Origin: JAHEAO01 sp041633555
GTDB taxonomy: Bacteria; Pseudomonadota; Alphaproteobacteria; Rhodobacterales; Rhodobacteraceae
Length of the DNA: 64,000 bases
Direction: 5' to 3'
NCBI GenBank assembly: GCA_041633555.1
Contig: JBFKFZ010000001.1
Coordinates: forward strand, 1-64,000
In this document: one piece after another, positions 53,435 to 62,345 of the stretch
Numbering within the stretch: the first letter of the stretch is position 1
Layout: every line of letters starts with the position of its first letter
Notes under the pieces: model-generated
Told to the model about the DNA's origin: nothing
The model's input: the letters and a program-made list of their open reading frames with translations, nothing else
Databases searched by the model: none
Made by a program: the position numbers and the translations under genes

Positions 53435-54490
53435 ATGATGCATTTCGTTCGCCTGTTCGCGTGTTTGTTCATCTGGTCGCTCGCGACCATGGCACCGGCT
53501 CAGGACAATCCGTTCGCCCCCGGCTGGGTGCTGCAGCCAGAGGCCTCATCGCTTCGCTTTCAGTCGGTGAAGAACCAGTCGAAGATCGAATCTTCCTCTT
53601 TCGCCACGATCTCTGGGGAGATCAATCCTTCGGGCAAGGCTGGCGTGAAGATCCTGCTGGATAGCGTCGACACGAAGATCGATCTGCGCAACGTCCGGAT
53701 GCGCTTCCTGTTCTTCGAGACGTTCAAGTTCCCCGAAGCCACCATCAGCGTTCAACTCGATGCAGCCGATATCGCGGATCTGGCGCAAGTCAGGCGCAAG
53801 ACGATGGTTCTGCCTTACACGATCACCCTGCACGGCATCACCAAGGCGCTGGAAGCCAATCTTGCCCTGACCCTGATCGACGATGATCTGGTGGCGGTCT
53901 CGACCAACGAACCGATCACACTTGCGGTTGCCGACTTTGCCCTGACCGATGGTCTAGAGAAGCTCGAAGATGCCGCCAGCGTCGAGATCGTACCCTCGAC
54001 TACTGTCACATTCGACTTCATTTTCAATCGTTTGCCTGGCGAAGCTGATGCAACTATTACGGCGGCCACGACTCCTGAAAAGCCCGCCAGCGTCGCGCTT
54101 GAAGCCCAGGGTGATTTCTCGCTGGAAGCCTGCGTCGGTCGGTTCGAGATCCTGTCACGTACCGGAAACATCTATTTCGGGCCCGGCTCTGCCCGGCTCA
54201 CCGCCGATAGCTGGCCACTTCTTGATACGGTCGCCGACATCGTGCAGCGGTGCCCCGGCCTTGTCATTCAAGTGGGCGGCCATACCGACAGCCTTGGGCC
54301 TGACGATGCGAACCAGACCCTGTCCGAACGGCGTGCCGGCTCGGTCGTCACTTATCTCGCCGGGAAGGGCATCGCCGCTGACCGCGTGATTCCGGTCGGG
54401 TTCGGAGAGAAGTACCCTGTCGCCACGAATGATACTCCGAAGGGTCGCGGCCAGAACCGGCGGATCGAGTTTTCCGTCGGCAACAACTGA
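53435..54490 (+). CDS. YceI-like domain fused to OmpA domain, exported
   Basis: This 351 aa protein has a signal peptide ending MAPAQD, a YceI-like lipocalin-type domain (ATISGEINPSGKAGVKILLD, LPYTITLHGITK; about residues 30-210), and a C-terminal OmpA peptidoglycan-binding domain (VIQVGGHTDSLGPDDANQTL, GQNRRIEF). YceI binds hydrophobic isoprenoid-like molecules, and OmpA fixes the protein to the wall. I chose ATG 53435 with GGGAAG just upstream; ATG 53408 is also in frame. It follows the caspase divergently and precedes the 961 aa gene. Confidence 0.8.
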   Translation: MMHFVRLFACLFIWSLATMAPAQDNPFAPGWVLQPEASSLRFQSVKNQSKIESSSFATISGEINPSGKAGVKILLDSVDTKIDLRNVRMRFLFFETFKFPEATISVQLDAADIADLAQVRRKTMVLPYTITLHGITKALEANLALTLIDDDLVAVSTNEPITLAVADFALTDGLEKLEDAASVEIVPSTTVTFDFIFNRLPGEADATITAATTPEKPASVALEAQGDFSLEACVGRFEILSRTGNIYFGPGSARLTADSWPLLDTVADIVQRCPGLVIQVGGHTDSLGPDDANQTLSERRAGSVVTYLAGKGIAADRVIPVGFGEKYPVATNDTPKGRGQNRRIEFSVGNN

Positions 54491-54558
54491 CGGCGATGAT
54501 CGGATTGGCTCTCTGCAGTTACTCCGCCGCGTGGACCCGAAGGGGTTCGTGACCGGCA

Positions 54559-57444
54559 ATGAATAGGAGCGAGGAAGAAACCGACGAGCTGAAAAGCATG
54601 CTGGCCGTGGCGCGCAAGCGGGTGATCAATTTCGCGGTCTGCCTTGGTCAGAACCACGAAACCACGGTCTTTGCGATGCATCGGCGCAAATCGCCGGACG
54701 TTCTTGGCCGTCAGGTCAAACGCGAGGGCGAGACCACCAAGATCACGACGGGGCAGGTCCGGCTGAAGGCAAAAACACTGGCCCTGACCTGCATCGAACC
54801 GCCTCCGCCCGGCGCGGCGCGCCAGCTGCGGTTGTATTTTCGCGACTTCGGGCTGCCCTTGAAGATTGACCTCCTCGAGGCCGACGGCGCGGCACTGGAA
54901 AGCGACGGCGATGACGATGGCGTCGATGCCAAGGAGATGTTACGGCCCTCGGCCCCGAAGCCCGGCAAGAGGGCGGCGAAATGGAATGCCTTGCTGCCGG
55001 CCTTCGAGCAGGCCGTCGGCAGGGTCGTGGCCGCAAACGGCCCCAAGGCCGGGGCAATCCAGTCGGCTTGGGAGGGTGCCAAAGCCGCAGCCGATAAGGG
55101 CAAGTACAAATCCGCTCTCGCGGCGGTCAAGAAGATCAAGCCACTGCTTAATGCAAGACCCAAGCCAGAGAATGACGGTGCCGACGCAGATGATGGTGGA
55201 TGGGCCCGAATCGAAGCCCGTCTGCAACAACGGCTGCAAACGGCGCTCGCCGCCTTCCCCGAGAAGGCGGACAAATGGTCGACCGCACTTGATATGGCCC
55301 GGCAGAAGGCCGCGGATGGCGACCTGAAGACCGCCGCGCTGATTGCCAGGAAGCTCTCTGACGCACTCGAAAAGGCGGGTCGGAACGGCGCAGACACTGC
55401 TCCTGCAGATACGCCTGACCTGTCCGCGTGGCATGTCGCGCACGATGCGCTGACAGAGCGGCTGCGCGGCATCGGTCGGGCCTTCGACACGACACGGCTT
55501 GCCAAGCTGCTGATCGCGGCGCGAATCGATCTCGAACGCTCGCCGGAAGAGCTGCCCAAGGCGCTCGCGATCGCCCAGGAGCTCGACACTGCACTGACCG
55601 CCGAGGGCATGGCCTATCTCAGATCTGCCAAGGCCGAGGCCACGTCCGCCCTCGCCACCATCCAGACTTACCGGGGGGTTGACGATCATGCCAGTCGCCT
55701 CAAGGGCCGACTTTCGACGATGGACAAGGCTGCCAGCCGCACGCCGCCGGATTTCGAGGATATTCACGCAACTCATGCCGCGATCATGGCCGCCCGTGCC
55801 GACCTTCGACCGCTGTCGGACCGGTTCGAGGCCGACTACAACGAATGGATGACAAGGAAGGCCAACTGGTGCGACAAGCCACTGGCAAAGCTGAAGGATA
55901 CGGTCGTCAGTGAGAGGAAAGGCAAGATCCAGGGCAACCTCGTCGAAGCTGAACGGTCGTTGGACCGGGGCGACCTGACCAGGGCGAAGCGGCTGATCAC
56001 GGATGCGTACTGGGATATCAAAGCGGCGGAGGACATTGTCGAGTCGAAGACCAAGCTTGTCACAATGAAAAGCCAAGCCGAAGCCGCAATCGGCCAGATC
56101 ACGGCGGCCTTGTTGGCAGACTACCCTTCCGAATGCGCGGCCCTGAAGGCTGATATCGACCTGGCAGCGGCCAAGGAGGTCGCGGGCGATTACTATACCG
56201 CATCCCTCATTCTGGCGCCGCTGCCGGCCGCCATCGCGGAGCTATTGGCCCGCCCTCGCCGCGGAACGTTCTCCGAGCGGCTTGAGACCCTGCAGACTAA
56301 GGTCGGCGATGATGCCGAGTTGCAGGCCTTGATGGATCGGGCAAGGTCGGATGACCCGGTCAGGGCGCCCATGGCCCTTGATGAAGCCGAAGCCCATATT
56401 GCAGCTGCCGAGATCCGTGCCGCAATCGCGACAGGCAAAGCGCCGCCGCACGACCAACTGAAAGATCTGGCAAGAAGCCTAGAAGGGCGGCGCCTTCTCG
56501 ACGCGCTGATCTCCGAAGCTTCCGACGAAGCCGTGCCCGGGATCGCCGCTGCCCGGTTCGGCTTCGACACAAGCCCGGTCGAGCCGGACGGATCAGCACC
56601 GCCTGCCCGGGCCGCGGACATGCGAAAGCTCTGCCGGTTGCTTGCCGACGCGCCCGGCGAAACTGCGGTCCAGACCCGCGACATGCTGACGTTCAAACCA
56701 ATCGATACGTCGCGAGATAAGGACGAAGGCCATTCGACGAGCCCCGGCCCGGTATTCCATTCCGGTATCAGCGGTGCGGTCTACACGTCCGCCTACAATC
56801 CGCTGGACAAAGATCTGACCGCCTTTGGCGAAGCGGGCGGAACTGGCCATCTCGACCCCGATGATCTCGGCACGACGACGAGCAGCGGCGACAACCCGTC
56901 CTACGGGCGGTGGGCGGCGATGCACCAGCTTGGGCAGGCGATCAACCGCCGCAAGAAGTTCATGCAAACCAATGGCCACAAACAAGAATTCTCCGGCTGG
57001 CAGGATCATGGCAGGGATCTGTCCGACCTCGCCCGAACTGTCGCAGCGCATTTCGGGATCGAGCGGGCCTTCGTCGAACGCGCCATGACAGGGATCAAGA
57101 CCGAACTGCCCACGAAAGCCAGCCAGTACGATGCCGTGGAACAGACCGCCGAGCAATTACAGGCTGGTCATGCCGACTTCCTCGACTGGCTCGGAATGGT
57201 GGGTCATGCCGGGCGGATCTGGACTTCTTCCAGCCGGACGGCCACTGCCAGAATCGGCGCGCGCGTGATCCAGGAAACGTCTCCGGGCCATTGGGTTTCA
57301 TATGATCATGCGGCACGTGCTAAGGTCGTTTCGGCGGTACAGTTCCGGTCGCCCGGCGATTGGTTCGCCGAGCTATACGCGGCCTATTTCACCAATGTCC
57401 TGCACCCGTCGCATCCGGCCCGGGACTGGTTGAGCAAGCTGTGA
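54559..57444 (+). CDS. Large helical-repeat protein, candidate T6SS cargo
   Basis: This 961 aa protein opens with a roughly 95-residue domain shared with the 313 aa protein at 62346: both have ARK, FA, KSPDxL and LxC in the same order (here HRRKSPDVLGRQVKREG). Helical repeats of the GDxxxAxxLxxxL type then fill about residues 150-560. The C-terminal 200 residues include YGRWAAMHQLGQAINRR, which may be a degenerate HExxH, and SPGDWFAELYAAYFTN, which resembles the third-ligand region of metallopeptidases. There is no signal peptide or membrane segment. The next gene encodes a CpXC-domain protein. A secreted effector is plausible but not shown. Confidence 0.75.
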   Translation: MNRSEEETDELKSMLAVARKRVINFAVCLGQNHETTVFAMHRRKSPDVLGRQVKREGETTKITTGQVRLKAKTLALTCIEPPPPGAARQLRLYFRDFGLPLKIDLLEADGAALESDGDDDGVDAKEMLRPSAPKPGKRAAKWNALLPAFEQAVGRVVAANGPKAGAIQSAWEGAKAAADKGKYKSALAAVKKIKPLLNARPKPENDGADADDGGWARIEARLQQRLQTALAAFPEKADKWSTALDMARQKAADGDLKTAALIARKLSDALEKAGRNGADTAPADTPDLSAWHVAHDALTERLRGIGRAFDTTRLAKLLIAARIDLERSPEELPKALAIAQELDTALTAEGMAYLRSAKAEATSALATIQTYRGVDDHASRLKGRLSTMDKAASRTPPDFEDIHATHAAIMAARADLRPLSDRFEADYNEWMTRKANWCDKPLAKLKDTVVSERKGKIQGNLVEAERSLDRGDLTRAKRLITDAYWDIKAAEDIVESKTKLVTMKSQAEAAIGQITAALLADYPSECAALKADIDLAAAKEVAGDYYTASLILAPLPAAIAELLARPRRGTFSERLETLQTKVGDDAELQALMDRARSDDPVRAPMALDEAEAHIAAAEIRAAIATGKAPPHDQLKDLARSLEGRRLLDALISEASDEAVPGIAAARFGFDTSPVEPDGSAPPARAADMRKLCRLLADAPGETAVQTRDMLTFKPIDTSRDKDEGHSTSPGPVFHSGISGAVYTSAYNPLDKDLTAFGEAGGTGHLDPDDLGTTTSSGDNPSYGRWAAMHQLGQAINRRKKFMQTNGHKQEFSGWQDHGRDLSDLARTVAAHFGIERAFVERAMTGIKTELPTKASQYDAVEQTAEQLQAGHADFLDWLGMVGHAGRIWTSSSRTATARIGARVIQETSPGHWVSYDHAARAKVVSAVQFRSPGDWFAELYAAYFTNVLHPSHPARDWLSKL

Positions 57445-57465
57445 CCCCGACAAAAGGCGTTGCCG

Positions 57466-58146
57466 ATGTCCCTTTCTGACGCGCAGGATTGTCCCTGCCC
57501 TGCTTGCGGAGCCAGTGTACCGGTGGCGTACTATGCCAGCCTGGGTCCCGAGGCGCAGGAAGAGATTCTCATCGACCGGCTGCAATGCACGACCTGCCCG
57601 GATTGCGGGCAGGACTTTCGCACCGAACCTGCATTCACCTATCTCGACCCCGAGGCCGGCCTCTGGATTGCCGCCCGCCCCGCCGAGGCGCTGGCCGACT
57701 GGCAACAGGAAGAAGCCGGCGCACTCGCCGCCTTCGAAGAAATCTACGGCGCCGGCGCGCCCAAGGACGTGCAAGAAATTGGCGCAGACCTTGCCTCCCG
57801 GCTGACCTTCGGCTGGCCAGCATTACGTGAGAAGCTGATGATCGCGGAGCATAGCCTGAGCGACGTGGCGATTGAGTTGACCAAGCTCGCTATCCTGCGC
57901 AACCGGCCCGGCAATCCCATCGCAGAAGGCGTCGAGCTTCGGCTGCTTGATGTTCGTGGACCCAATCTGGAATTCGGGTGGCTCACCCGCCGTGGGGGGA
58001 AACAGCTCGATGTTTTCGAAGCACAGAGAAGGCTTTACGAGTCGATCTTGAAAGATCCGGCCTGGCAGGAAGCGGCAACCCGGTTGCCCGAGAGAGGGCT
58101 GGTCGATCTGCAGCGGCTGTTCATTGCACCTGCAGGACCAACCTGA
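57466..58146 (+). CDS. CpXC-domain protein
   Basis: This 226 aa protein has an N-terminal zinc ribbon: CPCPACGASVPV and CTTCPDCGQDF, the paired CxxC sites of the CpXC domain. The rest is helical with no known motif. A good AAGG ribosome site precedes the ATG at 57466; a TTG two codons earlier is in frame. It lies 21 bases after the 961 aa gene in the same direction, so it could be its chaperone or immunity partner. CpXC proteins are poorly characterised. Confidence 0.75.
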   Translation: MSLSDAQDCPCPACGASVPVAYYASLGPEAQEEILIDRLQCTTCPDCGQDFRTEPAFTYLDPEAGLWIAARPAEALADWQQEEAGALAAFEEIYGAGAPKDVQEIGADLASRLTFGWPALREKLMIAEHSLSDVAIELTKLAILRNRPGNPIAEGVELRLLDVRGPNLEFGWLTRRGGKQLDVFEAQRRLYESILKDPAWQEAATRLPERGLVDLQRLFIAPAGPT

Positions 58147-58147
58147 C

Positions 58148-58168
58148 GATCGGCCCAGCCGGACGATC
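58148..58168. terminator. Weak hairpin between convergent genes
   Basis: GATCG at 58148-58152 pairs with CGATC at 58164-58168 around an 11-base loop. It lies between the stops of two converging genes, where a bidirectional terminator would be expected, but the stem is only five pairs and no T-run is present. Confidence 0.25.
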
Positions 58169-58188
58169 TCTTGCAAGACCAGCTGGCG

Positions 58189-61100
58189 TCAGTCGTCGTC
58201 GCCCAGGATCGCGTCTGCCGCATCAAGCGCTTCGTCAGCCAGATCGATCGCCTCCTCGACGGCATCGGTCAACGGATGCGATTTCGCGACACCTTTCGCC
58301 AGTTCAACGGCCGCATCCAGCGGATCGCCGTCAAGCAACTCCTCACCGACATTGATCGCCGTTTCGACGGCGTTGCCCGCCTTCTTGGCGACATAATCCT
58401 TGGCCTTCTCGTAGGCCTTGTCCTTGACGAAATCGATGACCTTGTCACTCAGGTCGTCAGCCTTATCGCCGGTCCGCTCCAGAATGCCATCATCGGTTTC
58501 GTCGGCCTTCTCGTCCTCGATCTTCTCTTCCTCAGCCAGAATCGCTTCGACATCGGTGCGCAGCTTCGCCAGGCCGTCCAACGCCTTCTCGTAGTTCTTG
58601 GCGTCCGCGGCTTCCTGTGCGTCGGCCAGCATTTCGGGCAGCTTCTTGACCCGCTCATCGAGTGACTTCTCCTTCACCTCGCAGGCCTGCTTGTACTGGG
58701 TCTCCAGCCCGTTCCAGCGCTCGTCATAGCGGACCTTCGCCTGTTCCAGCTTGTCCTCGGCCCGGTCGAATTCGGTCAGCGCCTTCTCGACCTTCTCAGC
58801 CTTGTGGACAGCGCCCTCGTAATCCTCGTTCCCAGCCGTGTCCCTCATCGCGCCATAAGCATCGATCACCTCCTCCAACTCGTCCGTCAGGACCGAGGCG
58901 AATTCGGAATCGTTGGCCTTTTCGACCCGCGGTGTCAGCGACCCGACAAGACCTTCATATTCGGCCTTGTGCTCGCCGGTCGTCATCAGCGCGTCTTCGA
59001 GGTCTTCGAGCGCATCGAGAAGATCCTGCACCGTCTCTTCGATCTCGTCGATATCGTTGCCCTTGATCGCATCCTCGACCTTGTCCTTGGCGGACTTCGC
59101 GTCGTCATACTCATCCTCAGCACGATCCTCGGCGTCGCCGGGCTGGCTGTTGAACCGGTCGATGGCGGCCTTGGCTGCGGCTTTGGCCGAGGACTCGCGC
59201 TTGGTCAGCTCGACCCACTTGCCGTCGAACTTCTTGATCTCGGCCAGAAGCGCCTTCGCCTTGACCGAAGCATCGCCATACCTTTCTTCCCCGGCGAGCG
59301 ACTCCATGGCGTCCTTGAGCTTGGTCAGATCCTCGAACGGATCCTCCAGATCCTCATACTCGGTCGACTTCTGCCGCGCCGCGCCATAGGCCTCAAGCGC
59401 CATGTCGCGCTGGATCTCGTAAGCCTCTTTCTGGTCGCCGAATTCATCGACCTTCTTCATGTAAGTGTCGATCAGTTCCTTGACCCCGTCGGCAGCTTTC
59501 ACGGCCTTGACGAATTCATGCTCGTCGCCAAGATTGACCATCGCGTCATATGCGGTGATCACCTTGTCCGCGGCAGCCTGAGCCTCTTCGATGTCATTCT
59601 TCTTGATGATCTCGATCTTGCCCAGCATGTCCTTGTGGAGCTTCTCGTAGACGGGCTCGTTCTTGGCCAGCTCGGCGTTCAGGGCAATTGCATCCGTGAC
59701 CATCTTCTCAAGCTTGGTCATCTTGGCGAGCGCCTCTTTAAGCCACGCCTTGTTCGCCTCTTCGGTCATCTTGCCGTAGAGCTCCTCGATCGCTTCTCGA
59801 TCGTCCTTCAACGACAGGTAGGTAAAGGCCCGCACCTGTTCGAGCCGCGGTTTGATTACGTCGTGGCGCCGGGTGTAGTCCTTGAGCATCGCCTCGAGCT
59901 GCGCGAACTCATCGAGCGGTCCGACGAGTGCTGTCGCCTTCTGCAACGCGGTGGCGAAGTCGGTCTCGTTGGCGGCGGAAAGCATCTCGTCGCGCAACTC
60001 TATGATTGGCGTCTTTTTCGACTCGAGTTCCGCATGGCTGCAGCTCTCAACATCCGCGATCTTGTCCTTGATCTTCTCGTAAAGCGCTTCGTACTGGTTC
60101 TGCAGGTTGATCAGATTACCAAGCTGTGCGTCGAGATCGTTGAGCATCCGCTCGATCGCGTTTATGTGGGTCAACGCAAGACGGAAGTCGGTGGCCGTCG
60201 CGGCGGCCTCCATCTCGTCGCGAAGCCCTGTCAGGGCCGCCCGTTCATCCTCCAGTTCCGCGTAATCGCTTTGCATCGAGCCATCGAACCGCGAGATAAC
60301 GGCAGGCAGTCGCGTTTCGTACTCAGTCCGCGCGGCATCCAGTTCCGTCAGCGTGGTCTCGATGATCGTGATCTTTTTCTCGATCTCTTCCAGAAGCGTT
60401 AGCGCGGCGGGGTAGTCGCCGTTCCCGGCCGCTGTCTCCATCTCAGTACGCATCGCGATGATGGCTTCGTGCTCGGCGTCGAGTTCCGCATATTCGCACT
60501 GTGCCACAGCGTCGAATCGGACCAGCACGCCTGCCAGCATCGCGTCGTAATCCAGCTTCGCCTGCTCGATTTCCGCAAACCGCGCCTCGTATTCATCGAG
60601 TTTGCCCGCAGCCCGGTTCAGCATGTCGATGGCCGCGGCATAGTCGCCCGCCGCGCCAGCATCGGCAGCCGCCTGCTGATCACCGGCAATCTCCAGCGAA
60701 AGGGCTTCGACCGGCAGGTAGTTGCAGACTGCGGCATCGCCGAAGCGCGGTTCCATTTCGGCAGAAAGACGTTCGAATTCCTGCCCCAGACGGGCCGTTT
60801 CGTAGGCTATCTTGTAGGCATCCAGAAGTGGCACCAGCTTGTCCATCTCTGTCAGGGCAGCCTCGAAGTCCGCGCCGGCAGCGGCCGCCTCCATTGCGGT
60901 CTTGACGCTGTCGAGCTCGGCTTGCTGAGGCTCCAGCGCCGGGAACTCGCTGACCAACGCCTCGGCCAGTTCGGACTGGATGGCGGGCAGCCGCGACTCG
61001 TAGAGGGCGCGCGCGTCGGCGGACTTGGCGAACTCGGCCAGAAAGATGTCGATCTTGCCCGAGATATCCGCGATCAGCGGAATCGCCGTTTCGTAGTCGA

Positions 61101-61896
61101 AGGCAGCGGCAGCAGCTTCGGCCTGGTCCTGCAACGCCAGGATCTCTTCCTGCATCGGTGTGAGATCGGGGAACTCGCATTGCGCGCATTGCTGCAGCCG
61201 CGGGGCGAGCGCCGCCCACTGCGCATCGAAGTCCGCTTTCTGCTGTTCGACCGTGGCGATCATCTGTTCGGCGCTGTCAAGTTCGCCGACGGCCACGCGC
61301 AGAGTGGCAAGAGCGGTCACATAGTCGAGCGCCGTGACAGAGGCGTCGATCGCGTCGATATTAGTGGTGATCTGGTTCAACTGTCCGGCGATGGCCTCGG
61401 TCTGAGTGGGGGCTGCTCTGGCCGTCTGCAGCCGCGTCTCGAATGTCGCCCGAAGCAGATCATACTCGACCTTGGCCGCAACCTGGGTCAAATAGACGGC
61501 ATAGACCGGCTCCATGCTGACCTGCGCCTGGTCCAGCAGCGCCGTGGCGTCGGGCCAACGCTGGTCGGCCACCGCATCGTCGATCTGAACCACCTCTCCT
61601 TCAAGGATCGCCGCATCGGCATGGCCCCAGGCGCGCAGGTCATCGAGCTGGAACTTCAGCGTCGCGAAGTCGCGCCCGCGCCCTTGCCAGATCCGCTTGT
61701 TCTCCTCGATTTCCTTGCGCAGCTTCGCAATGACGTCTTTCAGCTGGGTTATCTTGCTGCCAATCTGGTCCAGCTGCTTCTGCTCGCTCGCGTCAATCCC
61801 ATCCGCCGCAAACTCGCGACGCATGGATTTTTCCTTTGCGACCAGTTTCAGGTTCTCTTTCTCGGCTGTTTCGATTTTCTCAAGTTTGACGTTCAC
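58189..61896 (-). CDS. Giant helical-repeat protein, 1235 aa
   Basis: This protein starts at GTG 61896 behind GGGAGGA. Its first 70 residues (head) match the start of the broken gene at 15838. After that, about 13 repeats of roughly 80-100 residues carry A-x-x-G/N-D-Y/F-x-x-A-L/I-x-x-L. The first ones also have a QCE-Y/F motif. The last 250 residues are highly charged coiled coil, and the C-terminus ends in an acidic alanine-rich helix pair (ALDAADAILGDDD). There is no signal peptide, membrane segment or enzymatic motif. It shares repeats with the two other large proteins here, so it probably belongs to the same secreted or structural family. Function unknown. Confidence 0.75.
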   Translation of the reverse strand: MNVKLEKIETAEKENLKLVAKEKSMRREFAADGIDASEQKQLDQIGSKITQLKDVIAKLRKEIEENKRIWQGRGRDFATLKFQLDDLRAWGHADAAILEGEVVQIDDAVADQRWPDATALLDQAQVSMEPVYAVYLTQVAAKVEYDLLRATFETRLQTARAAPTQTEAIAGQLNQITTNIDAIDASVTALDYVTALATLRVAVGELDSAEQMIATVEQQKADFDAQWAALAPRLQQCAQCEFPDLTPMQEEILALQDQAEAAAAAFDYETAIPLIADISGKIDIFLAEFAKSADARALYESRLPAIQSELAEALVSEFPALEPQQAELDSVKTAMEAAAAGADFEAALTEMDKLVPLLDAYKIAYETARLGQEFERLSAEMEPRFGDAAVCNYLPVEALSLEIAGDQQAAADAGAAGDYAAAIDMLNRAAGKLDEYEARFAEIEQAKLDYDAMLAGVLVRFDAVAQCEYAELDAEHEAIIAMRTEMETAAGNGDYPAALTLLEEIEKKITIIETTLTELDAARTEYETRLPAVISRFDGSMQSDYAELEDERAALTGLRDEMEAAATATDFRLALTHINAIERMLNDLDAQLGNLINLQNQYEALYEKIKDKIADVESCSHAELESKKTPIIELRDEMLSAANETDFATALQKATALVGPLDEFAQLEAMLKDYTRRHDVIKPRLEQVRAFTYLSLKDDREAIEELYGKMTEEANKAWLKEALAKMTKLEKMVTDAIALNAELAKNEPVYEKLHKDMLGKIEIIKKNDIEEAQAAADKVITAYDAMVNLGDEHEFVKAVKAADGVKELIDTYMKKVDEFGDQKEAYEIQRDMALEAYGAARQKSTEYEDLEDPFEDLTKLKDAMESLAGEERYGDASVKAKALLAEIKKFDGKWVELTKRESSAKAAAKAAIDRFNSQPGDAEDRAEDEYDDAKSAKDKVEDAIKGNDIDEIEETVQDLLDALEDLEDALMTTGEHKAEYEGLVGSLTPRVEKANDSEFASVLTDELEEVIDAYGAMRDTAGNEDYEGAVHKAEKVEKALTEFDRAEDKLEQAKVRYDERWNGLETQYKQACEVKEKSLDERVKKLPEMLADAQEAADAKNYEKALDGLAKLRTDVEAILAEEEKIEDEKADETDDGILERTGDKADDLSDKVIDFVKDKAYEKAKDYVAKKAGNAVETAINVGEELLDGDPLDAAVELAKGVAKSHPLTDAVEEAIDLADEALDAADAILGDDD

Positions 61897-62195
61897 AATT
61901 GGTCCTCCCGTCGGGTTCTTCAGGCCGGCGCCGAACTCCTGATTGGCAAAGCGCCGATGCTAATGGCTGTTGGCTCCGCGCAAGGCGGGATTCTCTATTT
62001 CCTCAGGTCTGTCATCTTCGCCGCGCCCGGAAATTGGGCCTGATCAGCAGCGTGCAACATCGGCATTCGGCGCCAGGGAAATTGGTCTTCGCGCCCGCTG
62101 TGAGCGGTGCCACCCGAACTTTTCAATCCGGTCAATATGCCTCAAAACCGCTGTTCATTCAATGCAGGGATACCCGACCTTGGTCGAAACCGGGT

Positions 62196-62223
62196 TTGAG
62201 AATAGGCTGGTTTCGGCTATAAA
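62196..62223 (+). promoter_or_regulatory. Candidate sigma70 promoter for the 313 aa gene
   Basis: TTGAGA at 62196-62201 and TATAAA at 62218-62223 are separated by 16 bases. The messenger would have a leader of about 115 bases containing the hairpin at 62244. Confidence 0.4.
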
Positions 62224-62243
62224 GGCTGCATTGGATATTTCAG

Positions 62244-62261
62244 GCGCCGGGCTTTCGGCGC
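62244..62261 (+). other. Leader hairpin
   Basis: GCGCCG at 62244-62249 pairs exactly with CGGCGC at 62256-62261 around a six-base loop, within the expected leader of the 313 aa gene. No T-run follows, so it is not a terminator; it could control stability or translation. Confidence 0.35.
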
Positions 62262-62345
62262 TTCAATCATTGAGCACTCGAAACGGCATCCGACAATCGT
62301 ATCTAAGTGACATTTCGGATGTTTTTCGTCAACGAGGAGGCTGGC

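Larger units (their letters stand above)
61897..62345. other. 449-base divergent intergenic region
   Basis: This region separates the 1235 aa gene from the 313 aa gene. It holds a candidate plus-strand promoter (62196-62223) and a hairpin (62244-62261), described separately. I saw no coding frame in the rest and no clear minus-strand promoter. Confidence 0.55.

Noticed and set aside
60469..62043. A 524-codon frame opposite the 1235 aa gene
   Set aside because: It mirrors the repeats of the real gene and lacks a ribosome site.
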